A DNA stretch of 13,810 bases from Nitrosomonadales bacterium (GTDB lineage: Bacteria; Pseudomonadota; Gammaproteobacteria; Burkholderiales; SG8-41): the NCBI GenBank assembly GCA_009885185.1, contig VFLF01000681.1:1-13810 (forward strand). The letters are read 5' to 3'. The translations under genes and the position numbers were made by a program. Below are positions 1 to 6,969 of this stretch, piece after piece (positions within the stretch are counted from its first letter, which is position 1; each line of letters begins with the position of its first letter). The notes under the pieces are model-generated. The model worked only from the letters and a program-made list of their open reading frames with translations. It searched no databases and was not told the DNA's origin.

Positions 1-1647
1 GTGACAGTGCGCGATGCGCTGCAATTCCTCCTGGATGGCTTTTTCAGACTTGGAGTCGAGCGCCGAGGTCGCCTCGTCAAATATCAGGATGCGTGGATTT
101 TTCAGAATGGCGCGCGCGATGGCCACGCGCTGCTTCTCGCCGCCGGAGAGCTTGAGACCGCGCTCGCCCACCGGTGATTCGTAGCCTTCGGGCAGGCTCA
201 CGATAAAGTCGTGGATATGCGCCGCGCGCGCGGCCTCCAGCACTTCCTCGTGCGCCGCATCTGTACGGCCATAGTGAATGTTGTAATAAATCGTGTCATT
301 AAATAGCACCGTGTCCTGCGGCACGATGCCGATGGCCCCTCGCAGGCTGCCCTGTTGCACTTCGCGGATATCGGCACCGTTGACATGGATAGCGCCGCCG
401 CCGACATCGTAAAAACGATACAGCAGCCGCGCCAGCGTCGACTTACCCGAGCCGCTGTGCCCCACCACCGCGACCTTATGGCCCGCCGGTATGTCGAAAC
501 TCACATCGAACAGTATCTGCCGCTCGGGTTCGTAACTGAAATTGACGTGCTCGAAACGCACCGCCGCCGGCCCCTCGGCCAGAGGCCGGGCATCCGGCTT
601 GTCCTGTATTTCGCGGTTTTCCTCGAGCAGACTGAACATGCGGTCCATGTCGATCAGCGACTGTTTAATTTCACGATACGCCATGCCGAGAAAATTCAGC
701 GGTATATAAAGCTGGATCAACAGCGCATTCACCAGCACCAGGTCGCCCAGCGTCAGATTCTTCGCCACCACGCCCTGCGCCGCCAGCACCATCAGCAGCG
801 TGGCCGCGATGGCGATAATCGCGCTCTGGCCGATATTCAGTATGCCCAGCGAGGACTCGGTCTTGACCGCCGCCGCTTCGTAACTCACGAGGTTCGCGTC
901 ATAACGCCGCGCCTCGAACTCCTCGTTGTTGAAGTACTTGACGGTTTCGTAGTTGAGCAGGCTGTCGATGGCACGCGTATTAGCCTTGGAATCCAACTCG
1001 TTGGCATGGCGCCGGATCGCCGTGCGCCACTCGGTAATCGATATCGTGAAAATGATGTAGGCGATCACCGCGCCAAACGTCACCGCCACGAACCGCCAGT
1101 CGAATTTCACGAATAGCACGATGGCCACCAGCACGAATTCCAGGATCACCGGGATGATCGAGAACAGCATGTAGGTCAACAGCGTGGAGATGCCACGCGT
1201 GCCGCGCTCGATGTCGCGCGTCATGCCGCCGGTCTGGCGGTTCAGATGAAAACGCAGCGACAGGCTGTGCAGATGGCGAAACACGTTGAGCGCGACGCGA
1301 CGCACCGCGCGTTGCGCCACGCGCACGAACACCATGTCGCGCAACTCCGCGAACATCGTGTTGGCGAAACGCAGAAATCCATACGCCACCAGCAGCAACA
1401 GCGGGACCGCCAGCACCTGCTGCGTCGGCGTCAGATCATCGACGATGCCTTTCATCAGCAGCGGCACGCCAACGTTGGCCAGCTTTGCCGCCACCAAAAA
1501 AGTCAGCGCAACCGCCACGCGCCATTTGAATTCCCACAGGAACGGCAACAGCGTCGGCACCACGCGCCACTCATTGCGCGCGCGCGGCTTTTCCTCGCTT
1601 GGCGCGGCGGCAACGGCACCCTGAGCGTGAGCGCTCAAGTGCTCCAC
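1..1647 (-). CDS. Atm1/HMT1-type ABC exporter, permease fused to ATPase (3' end outside window)
   Basis: This is a half-transporter with an N-terminal membrane domain and a C-terminal ATPase domain. It is predicted to dimerise in the inner membrane and export a thiol-linked or metal-linked substrate, as in the Atm1/ABCB7/HMT1 family. Visible in the 549 codons present: hydrophobic stretches around residues 43-64, 78-95, 158-180, 187-203, 270-290 and 300-320; the family-typical NYETVKYFNNE at 232-242; Walker A GHSGSGKST at 396-404; Q-loop Q444; signature LSGGEKQ at 500-506; Walker B with D524-E525; and the D-loop SALD. The H-loop and C-terminus lie beyond the left edge. The frame is closed by a stop at 1659-1657, so GTG at 1647 is the earliest start and TTG at 1638 is an alternative. 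Neither has a convincing ribosome-binding site. It lies 51 bp after the nuclease-fold gene, probably in the same operon. Family is confident; substrate is not known. Confidence 0.93.
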   Translation of the reverse strand, partial: MEHLSAHAQGAVAAAPSEEKPRARNEWRVVPTLLPFLWEFKWRVAVALTFLVAAKLANVGVPLLMKGIVDDLTPTQQVLAVPLLLLVAYGFLRFANTMFAELRDMVFVRVAQRAVRRVALNVFRHLHSLSLRFHLNRQTGGMTRDIERGTRGISTLLTYMLFSIIPVILEFVLVAIVLFVKFDWRFVAVTFGAVIAYIIFTISITEWRTAIRRHANELDSKANTRAIDSLLNYETVKYFNNEEFEARRYDANLVSYEAAAVKTESSLGILNIGQSAIIAIAATLLMVLAAQGVVAKNLTLGDLVLVNALLIQLYIPLNFLGMAYREIKQSLIDMDRMFSLLEENREIQDKPDARPLAEGPAAVRFEHVNFSYEPERQILFDVSFDIPAGHKVAVVGHSGSGKSTLARLLYRFYDVGGGAIHVNGADIREVQQGSLRGAIGIVPQDTVLFNDTIYYNIHYGRTDAAHEEVLEAARAAHIHDFIVSLPEGYESPVGERGLKLSGGEKQRVAIARAILKNPRILIFDEATSALDSKSEKAIQEELQRIAHCH

Positions 1648-1676
1648 CGGTGGATTTTACGAGGCAAATTCATCAT
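1635..1676 (-). other. 13-codon upstream ORF overlapping the ABC exporter start
   Basis: A tandem ATG-ATG at 1676-1671 opens a 13-codon frame (MMNLPRKIHRWST) whose TGA at 1637-1635 overlaps the alternative TTG start of the ABC exporter. It is in a different frame from the exporter. A GAG lies a few bases upstream of the ATG. It could be a translated leader that couples ribosomes onto the exporter. It could also be the true exporter N-terminus, separated by a frameshift or sequencing error. No family is recognisable. Confidence 0.3.
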
Positions 1677-1698
1677 TTTACTCAATGAAAATAGGCGC

Positions 1699-2478
1699 TT
1701 ATATCAAACTCAAATCACAGGTCAAAGCGCAATGATCCGAACTATGCCGCCACCCTCGCCCGCGCTGCACCTGTGCCGCCTGCACGCTAAACCCACGAAC
1801 GTAAATGCGATCGAGGCGCAGAAACGGCAGCATCGACGGGAAACTGCGCGCCGGCCTGCCATTATCCGACTCGAACACTTCATGCATATTCAGCGGATGC
1901 GCGAATTCGTGCGTGGCGCGATGTCGCCAGTACCAATCGTTAAAATCGCCCGCAACGATTAGCGGCGCATTAGCCGGCACCATGCGCTCGACGCGCTGAC
2001 GCAGGTGCTCGAGTTGACGACCGCGACCACGCGCCGTCAGCGCCAGATGCACACACACGCAATGCAGCGGCGTGCTCCAGCCTGGCACCTCGATTTCGGC
2101 GTGCAACAAGCCGCGGCTTTCAAAACGATGTGACGATACATCCTGATTTTCCCAGTTCAGGATCGGATAGCGCGAGAGGATGGCATTGCCGTGTTCACCG
2201 CCGTCATCCACGGCATTGCGTCCGTAGGCATGGTCATGCCACACCAGATCGGCAAGAAACTCGTGCTGCGGTTCACGCGGCCAGTTGCCGTGACGCCGCG
2301 CGTGGTCATCATTTCGACCCGCGACTTCCTGCAAAAAAACCAGATCGGCGTCGAGTGCGCGCAGTTGATCGCGCAGCGCATGGATCACCACCCGGCGGTT
2401 GAAAATGGACAACCCCTTGTGGATGTTGAAAGTCGCGACACGCAATTGTGCGGCGGGTTTGTGCGGCAGGCTGTTCAT
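1699..2478 (-). CDS. endonuclease/exonuclease/phosphatase-fold protein (YbhP-like)
   Basis: A predicted metal-dependent phosphodiesterase or phosphatase of the EEP superfamily (DNase I / exonuclease III fold), 259 residues. All family landmarks are present: ATFNIHKG with N18, FLQEV with E51, the VHL histidine H144, GDFND with D178 and N180, RLDRIY with D223, and the terminal SDH with D248-H249. No signal peptide or extra domain is visible. The closest described relative by this layout is probably E. coli YbhP, whose substrate I do not know. The only ATG that keeps the full N-terminal strand is at 2478. It sits four bases after the T-run of a strong terminator and has no Shine-Dalgarno sequence. 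Transcription therefore depends on readthrough from nadA or on a promoter overlapping the terminator. Downstream is the ABC exporter. Fold confident, biochemical role unknown. Confidence 0.9.
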   Translation of the reverse strand: MNSLPHKPAAQLRVATFNIHKGLSIFNRRVVIHALRDQLRALDADLVFLQEVAGRNDDHARRHGNWPREPQHEFLADLVWHDHAYGRNAVDDGGEHGNAILSRYPILNWENQDVSSHRFESRGLLHAEIEVPGWSTPLHCVCVHLALTARGRGRQLEHLRQRVERMVPANAPLIVAGDFNDWYWRHRATHEFAHPLNMHEVFESDNGRPARSFPSMLPFLRLDRIYVRGFSVQAAQVQRGRGWRHSSDHCALTCDLSLI

Positions 2479-2481
2479 TGC

Positions 2482-2512
2482 AAAAAAAAAGCGTGCCGCT
2501 TGAGCGGCACGC
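2482..2512 (-). terminator. Rho-independent terminator after nadA
   Basis: Reading the minus strand, a perfect 9-bp GC-rich stem (GCGTGCCGC with GCGGCACGC, arms 2512-2504 and 2499-2491, 4-base loop) is followed directly by nine T residues (2490-2482). It starts about 20 bases after the nadA stop. The opposite strand has no T-run, so it acts in one direction only. The T-run ends four bases before the ATG of the next gene, which is unusually tight. Confidence 0.93.
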
Positions 2513-2532
2513 CCCTGTTCATCTTAAAAAAA

Positions 2533-3639
2533 TCAGGATACCGCCAGCATGCGATCGAGCGTGATGCGTGCAAGGTCGGCCTCGCGTTGCGGGACCTTGA
2601 TCTGGTTGACCACCTTGCCTTCCACCAGATTGTCGAGCGTCCACGCCAGATGCTGCGGATCAATGCGCGCCATGGTTGAACACATGCATACCGTGGGCGC
2701 CATGAACTGCACCACCTTGCCCTGCGGCTTGAATTCCTCCGCGAGGCGGTTCACCAGGTTCAATTCCGTGCCCACCAGCCAGCGCGTGCCTGGCGCACTA
2801 CCGGCGATGGTCTTGATGATGTAATCGGTGGAACCGACGTAATCCGACAGTTTGCATACTTCAAAATTGCATTCCGGGTGGCTGATCACCGCACCCGTCG
2901 GGTTTTGCTGGCGCCAGCGCAAAATGTGCGATGCCTGGAACATCTGATGTACCGAGCAATGCCCCTTCCACAGCAGCACTTTCGCCATTTTGATTTGCTG
3001 CGCCGTGAGGCCGCCCATCGGCAGGTCGGGATCCCACACCAACATTTCGGCCAGCGGGATATCCATCAGATAACCCGTCCAGCGCCCCAGATGCTGGTCA
3101 GGGAAAAACAGCACTTTCTCGCGGCGCGCGAACGCCCATTGCAGAATCTGCCGCGCATTGCTGGAAGTACAAACAATACCGCCGTGCTCGCCGCAAAACG
3201 CCTTGAGATCGGCTGCCGAGTTGATATAGGTGATCGGCGTAATCGTTTCATCGGGGTTCAACACTTCACCGATCTCGCGCCACGCGCGTTCGACTTTCGC
3301 CAGATTCGCCATGTCGGCCATGGAACAACCCGCGCTCATGTCGGGCAGGATCACGGTTTGCGTCGGCTTGGACAAGATGTCGGCGACTTCGGCCATGAAA
3401 TGCACGCCGCAAAACACCAGGTAATCGGCCTCGGTGCGCGACGCGAGCTTCGACAGCCCCAGCGAGTCGCCCACAAGGTCGGCATGCCGATAGACATCGG
3501 CGCGCTGGTAATGATGGCCGAGAATGACCGCGCGCTTGCCCAGCGTTTTTTTCGCGGCCAGTATGCGCTGCTGGCATTCGTCATCGGCCAGCGGCTTGTA
3601 ATGCTCAAACTTGATCGGACTTACGGTGCTCGATGTCAT
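2533..3639 (-). CDS. nadA: quinolinate synthase NadA
   Basis: Condenses iminoaspartate (made by NadB) with dihydroxyacetone phosphate to quinolinate in de novo NAD synthesis; a cytoplasmic [4Fe-4S] enzyme. The 368-residue protein carries the family blocks LGHHYQ (40-45), DSLGLSK (58-64), VFCGVHFMAE (75-84), PDMSAGCSMA (99-108), YINSAADLKA (138-147), GHCSVH (226-231), HPECNFEV (254-261) and VCMCSTMARID (317-327). C105, C228 and C318 or C320 are the likely cluster ligands by position in the family. The frame stays open for 32 codons upstream to 3735. ATG 3639 is chosen because GAGGGG lies 4 bases before it and because the family N-terminus fits. It follows nudB after 115 bp and is closed by a strong terminator, so it may have its own promoter. 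No nadB or nadC is seen in the window. Confidence 0.97.
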   Translation of the reverse strand: MTSSTVSPIKFEHYKPLADDECQQRILAAKKTLGKRAVILGHHYQRADVYRHADLVGDSLGLSKLASRTEADYLVFCGVHFMAEVADILSKPTQTVILPDMSAGCSMADMANLAKVERAWREIGEVLNPDETITPITYINSAADLKAFCGEHGGIVCTSSNARQILQWAFARREKVLFFPDQHLGRWTGYLMDIPLAEMLVWDPDLPMGGLTAQQIKMAKVLLWKGHCSVHQMFQASHILRWRQQNPTGAVISHPECNFEVCKLSDYVGSTDYIIKTIAGSAPGTRWLVGTELNLVNRLAEEFKPQGKVVQFMAPTVCMCSTMARIDPQHLAWTLDNLVEGKVVNQIKVPQREADLARITLDRMLAVS

Positions 3640-3754
3640 AACACCCCTCTCACCTTTTCGACTTACCCGTAAAGGCACGGGAAAGACTTGGAAAGATATC
3701 ATACTAAGACCCGAATTCCAGCGCGGAATTCCCACACTGTAAATTTACGCGAAC
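3640..3754 (-). promoter_or_regulatory. nudB-nadA spacer with two inverted repeats, possible nadA promoter
   Basis: This 115-bp spacer holds a 10-bp perfect palindrome GTAAATTTAC (3739-3748). It also holds a 7-bp inverted repeat GAATTCC/GGAATTC (3713-3719 and 3725-3731, 5-base loop). Downstream on the minus strand is a -10-like TATGAT near 3703-3698. No good -35 hexamer was found 16-18 bp upstream of it. There is no T-run after the repeat, so it is not an obvious terminator for nudB. The arrangement suits an operator plus promoter for nadA, but that is inference. Confidence 0.3.
3644..3649 (-). promoter_or_regulatory. ribosome-binding site deciding the nadA start
   Basis: GAGGGG lies 4 bases upstream of ATG 3639 on the minus strand. 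It supports this start over the longer in-frame ATG at 3735, which would add 32 residues with no family match. Confidence 0.6.
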
Positions 3755-4228
3755 TCAGTCAAGCGGGCGATTTAACGCATTGTTTTCACGGATTCTTTCC
3801 GGAAGCTCGCGAATCGCCGCCACGTTGCTCCACGAAAAGCACTTCTGCGCCGCATCCTGCCACGGCAGCCACAGGTACTGCGTATGCTCCCTGGGAGCCA
3901 ATGTGACCGGCATGGGCGACGGCAGTTCCAGGCTGAACACATGTTCCGTATTGTGCGTAGTGCCGGGCGCATAACGGCCGCTCCAGCGCAAGAATATTTC
4001 GAACTGATTCTGCTTGTGCCAGTTGCGCAGCGAATACAGGCGCGCGTCCAGTCCGGTTTCCTCGCCCACTTCGCGCACCGCGGTGAGTTCCAGCGGTTCA
4101 TCTACAACGTCCACGCTGCCGGTGACGGATTGCCAGAAGCCGGGACGATCCGCGCGTTCGATCAGCAGCACCTGCAGATCGGCGGTATGTATCACCACCA
4201 ATACGGAAACTGGTATTTTGTAGACCAC
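3755..4228 (-). CDS. nudB: dihydroneopterin triphosphate diphosphatase NudB (Nudix)
   Basis: Removes pyrophosphate from dihydroneopterin triphosphate, an early step of folate synthesis; cytoplasmic. The 157-residue protein aligns by eye with E. coli NudB along its length: YK-PVSVLVVI near the start, FWQSVTGSV (31-39), the Nudix box from G37 to L60 ending REVGEETGL, then FEIF, RYAPG-T-NTEH (85-95), and WSN (133-135). The Nudix loop has one residue more than E. coli before the first glutamate (GX6E rather than GX5E). The only start upstream of the conserved region is GTG 4228. The frame reads back without a stop to the TAG ending barstar, and no Shine-Dalgarno sequence is visible, so translation probably depends on the upstream gene. 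Confidence 0.93.
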   Translation of the reverse strand: MVYKIPVSVLVVIHTADLQVLLIERADRPGFWQSVTGSVDVVDEPLELTAVREVGEETGLDARLYSLRNWHKQNQFEIFLRWSGRYAPGTTHNTEHVFSLELPSPMPVTLAPREHTQYLWLPWQDAAQKCFSWSNVAAIRELPERIRENNALNRPLD

Positions 4229-4255
4229 GCCGGGAAAACGACGGTTAAAACGACG
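4229..4255 (-). repeat. 9-bp direct repeat between barstar and nudB
   Basis: Two copies of AAAACGACG (plus strand 4235-4243 and 4247-4255) lie 3 bp apart and fill most of the 27-bp gap. On the coding strand they read in frame as Arg-Arg-Phe twice, between the barstar TAG and the nudB GTG. Confidence 0.7.
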
Positions 4256-4672
4256 CTAAAACGCCGGCAGTTCTTTGGCTGCGTCCACCAGCATGACGAA
4301 CGGCGTGCCGCGACTTTTCCAGAATTCAGCGGCCTCGCCGAACACCGTCAGCGCGGTTTCATAATCGTCCGGCGCGCCCTTGGCGAATTTTTCCTGTCCC
4401 GTGACGTGCAGCACATAGCCGCCCGCCTTCAGCCAGTTGAAATCACGCAGGCAATCCACCAGCGCATCCCAATTGCCGCCAAAATACGACGGCAGTTGCA
4501 TCTGCTTCGCGCACACGGCCATGAACTGCTTTTTGTTGGTCACTGATTGCAGCGGCAGATCCAGCCACGCTAAACCCGCCTTGACTGCGGCCTTGCGCAA
4601 GACGTCCACTTGCGCCGGAGCGCGATACACACCCGAACGTTTGGCATCCATCGCCGGAGATTTCGCGCTCAT
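4256..4672 (-). CDS. barstar-family ribonuclease inhibitor
   Basis: A predicted cytoplasmic inhibitor of the RNase encoded just upstream, 138 residues. The core LPSYFGGNWDALVDCL (60-75) matches the inhibitory helix of barstar (LPEYYGENLDALWDCL). Y63, N67, D69 and D73 correspond to barstar Y29, N33, D35 and D39, and D39 is the residue that plugs the barnase active site. E113 in VFGEA corresponds to E76. Barstar W38 is replaced by V72 here. About 34 extra N-terminal residues precede the barstar-like domain, with no recognised function. The ATG overlaps the RNase stop (ATGA), the usual sign of translational coupling. Its own TAG is in frame with nudB 27 bp on. Assignment to the family is firm; pairing with this RNase is inferred from adjacency. 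Confidence 0.92.
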   Translation of the reverse strand: MSAKSPAMDAKRSGVYRAPAQVDVLRKAAVKAGLAWLDLPLQSVTNKKQFMAVCAKQMQLPSYFGGNWDALVDCLRDFNWLKAGGYVLHVTGQEKFAKGAPDDYETALTVFGEAAEFWKSRGTPFVMLVDAAKELPAF

Positions 4673-5106
4673 GGCACTATCCGTTTGAAGGTGTTGTAGT
4701 GATCGTCGCTGTAATAAGCTTCGCCGCCCTTGCCGGTGACGATACGCCGCGCGCCGCGATGCTTGACCCCCGGCGTCTTGACGGTGAACTCATGGTAGTA
4801 ACCCCTATCCTTGAGCGGCAGACGTTTCTCGAAATTGCCGAACACGATGCCGTCGCGATCATGCGGATACGGCCCGCCTTTCTCGATCAGCTTGAGCGTC
4901 TCGCGCGCCTCCGGCGGCAGGGCCTTCACCGAAATATCGGCCAGTGCGATTTGTATGCGCTGCGGCTGACTCTCGCGTTGCGACGGACTCTCGCGCTGCG
5001 CCAGCGCGGAACCCGGCGCCAACAACAATGCCATGGCCCACACAATACATAAGTATTTGATTATATTCAATATTTTATTCACTGCTTGCATCCTGTCCAA
5101 TGGCAT
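4669..5106 (-). CDS. secreted guanyl-specific RNase, Sa/N1-T1 (barnase-like) family
   Basis: A predicted exported RNase that cleaves single-stranded RNA after G. The C-terminal domain (about 61-145) matches Streptomyces RNase Sa closely: RGYYHEFTV then TPGVKHRGARRIVTG then YYSDDHYNTF. E106, R117, R121 and H136 correspond to the Sa catalytic set E54, R65, R69 and H85. The N-terminus is a signal peptide (basic start, hydrophobic 19-31, likely cut after ALA at 36). A short Q/R/E/S linker with a repeated QRES (37-50) follows. The mature part has no cysteine, so the Sa disulphide is absent. The start could be ATG 5106 or ATG 5091; the latter gives a shorter signal peptide and has GGA and AGG just upstream. 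It begins 46 bp after aspS and overlaps barstar by 4 bp. Confidence 0.92.
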   Translation of the reverse strand: MPLDRMQAVNKILNIIKYLCIVWAMALLLAPGSALAQRESPSQRESQPQRIQIALADISVKALPPEARETLKLIEKGGPYPHDRDGIVFGNFEKRLPLKDRGYYHEFTVKTPGVKHRGARRIVTGKGGEAYYSDDHYNTFKRIVP

Positions 5107-5129
5107 CCCAATCTAACGCGCGCACGACC

Positions 5130-5147
5130 CGCGGGGATGACCCCGTG
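5130..5147 (-). other. stem-loop in the aspS-RNase spacer
   Basis: CGGGG/CCCCG with loop ATGA (plus strand 5132-5145) can be extended by a G-U and a C-G pair to 5130-5147. No T-run follows on the minus strand, so it is not a clear intrinsic terminator. It could slow 3' decay of aspS mRNA or lie in the RNase leader. Confidence 0.35.
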
Positions 5148-5152
5148 CCGCT

Positions 5153-6937
5153 TCACGCCGCGGGCGTTTCCGCCTTGCGCAGCCGGATGTGCAATTCGCG
5201 CAACTGCTTTTCATCGACCACGTTGGGCGCTTGCGTGAGCAAACATTGTGCGCGCTGCGTTTTCGGAAACGCAATCACATCGCGGATCGATTCGGCGCCT
5301 GCCATCATGGTAACAATGCGATCCAGGCCGAACGCGATGCCGCCGTGCGGCGGCGCGCCATATTGCAGCGCCTTGAGCAGGAAGCCAAACTTCACTTCGG
5401 CCTCTTCGGCATGGATGCCCAGCGCGGTGAAGACCTTCGATTGCACGTCCTGACGGTGTATCCGCACCGAGCCGCCGCCGATTTCCCAGCCGTTCAGCAC
5501 CATGTCGTGCGCAATGGCGCGCGCAGCGCCCGGATTGGTGGCGAGCAAGTCCTCGTGTCCCGGCGCGGGCGAGGTGAACGGGTGATGCATCGCGTTCCAG
5601 CGCTTGCCTTCCTCGTCCCACTCGAACATCGGAAAGTCGAGCACCCACAGAGGTTTCCAGCTTTTTTCGGCAAATCCGCGCTCGTGCCCGATTTTCGCGC
5701 GCAGCGCGCCCAGCGCCTCGTTTACAACCTTGGCCTTGTCGGCGCCGAAGAAAATCAGGTCGCCGTTTTTCGCGCCGGAGCGTTCGATAGCTGCCTTCAA
5801 CGCGGCCTCGGACAGATTCTTCACAATGGGCGATTGCAGTCCGGTCTCGTTCAACTGCGTGACATCATTGACCTTTATGTAGGCCAGCCCCTTAGCCCCG
5901 TAAATCTTGCTGAACTCGGTATAACCGTCGATCTCGCCGCGCGTCAATGCCGCGCCGCCCGGCACCAGCAAACCGGCGACGCGTCCGCCCAGCGTGTTGG
6001 CGGGGCCGGAGAACACTTTGAACGCGACCTCCTTCATCACATCGGTCAGCTCGGTAAGCTTCAACGTCACGCGCATATCGGGTTTGTCGGAGCCATACAG
6101 CGACATCGCGTCATCAAACGACATGCGCGGAAACGGCTGCGGCAAATCAATGTTCAGCACTTCCTTGAACACGCTGCAAATCATCGTTTCCATCATGTCG
6201 GTGATTTCCACCTGCGTCAGAAACGAAGTCTCGATATCAATCTGCGTGAACTCAGGCTGCCGGTCGGCACGCAAATCCTCGTCGCGAAAACAGCGCACGA
6301 TCTGATAGTAGCGATCAAATCCCGACACCATCAACATCTGCTTGAACAACTGCGGCGACTGCGGCAGCGCGAAAAATTCTCCCGCATGCACGCGCGAGGG
6401 CACCAGATAATCACGCGCGCCCTCGGGCGTAGAGCGCGTGAGCATCGGCGTTTCAATGTCGATAAAGCCCAGTTTATCCAGATAGTTGCGCACCGCCATC
6501 GAGGTGCGGTAACGCAGCCGCATGTTTTTCTGCATCTGCGGACGGCGCAAATCGAGAAAGCGGTATTCGAGCCGCACGTTCTCCGACAGCGACTCATCGT
6601 CCATCATGAACGGCGGCGTCAGCGACGGATTCAGCACTTCGATGGACTGCGCCAGCACTTCGATTTCGCCGCTCACCAGATTGGCATTGACCGTGCCGTC
6701 GGGGCGGGGACGCACCTTGCCGGTGACACTCACCACGAACTCATTGCGCAGCGTCTCGGCCGCCTTGAAGGTTTCCGGATTATCCGGATCGCACACGATT
6801 TGCAGCAAACCTTCGCGGTCACGCAAATCGACAAAAATGACGCCGCCGTGATCGCGCCGCCGATGCACCCAGCCCTGCACCGTGACTACTTGCCCCAGAT
6901 GTTTGCGGCTGATCAGCCCGCAGTATTCGCTACGCAT
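5153..6937 (-). CDS. aspS: aspartyl-tRNA synthetase (probably non-discriminating)
   Basis: Charges tRNA(Asp) with aspartate; a class II enzyme, 594 residues, the usual bacterial length. N-terminal OB-fold anticodon domain (about 1-105) with [11 protein letters not shown]; motif 1 region around ETPMLT (162-167); DYLVPSR (177-182); motif 2 [14 protein letters not shown] (217-230); the bacterial GAD insertion (about 285-415); GGGSVRIH (487-494); motif 3 GIAFGLDR (533-540). H30 and G81 match the positions that in Pseudomonas aeruginosa AspRS (H31, G82) are linked to also charging tRNA(Asn); E. coli has Leu at the first position. If so, the cell should have GatCAB. ATG 6937 has AGG seven bases upstream. 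It follows the DUF502 gene after 32 bp, likely in one operon. Confidence 0.98.
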   Translation of the reverse strand: MRSEYCGLISRKHLGQVVTVQGWVHRRRDHGGVIFVDLRDREGLLQIVCDPDNPETFKAAETLRNEFVVSVTGKVRPRPDGTVNANLVSGEIEVLAQSIEVLNPSLTPPFMMDDESLSENVRLEYRFLDLRRPQMQKNMRLRYRTSMAVRNYLDKLGFIDIETPMLTRSTPEGARDYLVPSRVHAGEFFALPQSPQLFKQMLMVSGFDRYYQIVRCFRDEDLRADRQPEFTQIDIETSFLTQVEITDMMETMICSVFKEVLNIDLPQPFPRMSFDDAMSLYGSDKPDMRVTLKLTELTDVMKEVAFKVFSGPANTLGGRVAGLLVPGGAALTRGEIDGYTEFSKIYGAKGLAYIKVNDVTQLNETGLQSPIVKNLSEAALKAAIERSGAKNGDLIFFGADKAKVVNEALGALRAKIGHERGFAEKSWKPLWVLDFPMFEWDEEGKRWNAMHHPFTSPAPGHEDLLATNPGAARAIAHDMVLNGWEIGGGSVRIHRQDVQSKVFTALGIHAEEAEVKFGFLLKALQYGAPPHGGIAFGLDRIVTMMAGAESIRDVIAFPKTQRAQCLLTQAPNVVDEKQLRELHIRLRKAETPAA

Positions 6938-6969
6938 GATTGGACCTGAACTATCGGAAGTTGTTATGG

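Noticed and set aside
355..1962. Long plus-strand open frames opposite the ABC exporter and the nuclease-fold gene
   Set aside because: His/Arg/Gln-rich composition, no recognisable motif, and the opposite strand encodes clear protein families.
5130..5147. Stem-loop after aspS as an intrinsic terminator
   Set aside because: No T-run follows on the minus strand, so only a structural feature was recorded.
5189..6949. A 586-codon open frame on the plus strand, antisense to nearly all of aspS
   Set aside because: It is rich in His, Arg and Gln with no family resemblance and mirrors the third-position GC bias of aspS. The aspS product is unambiguous.
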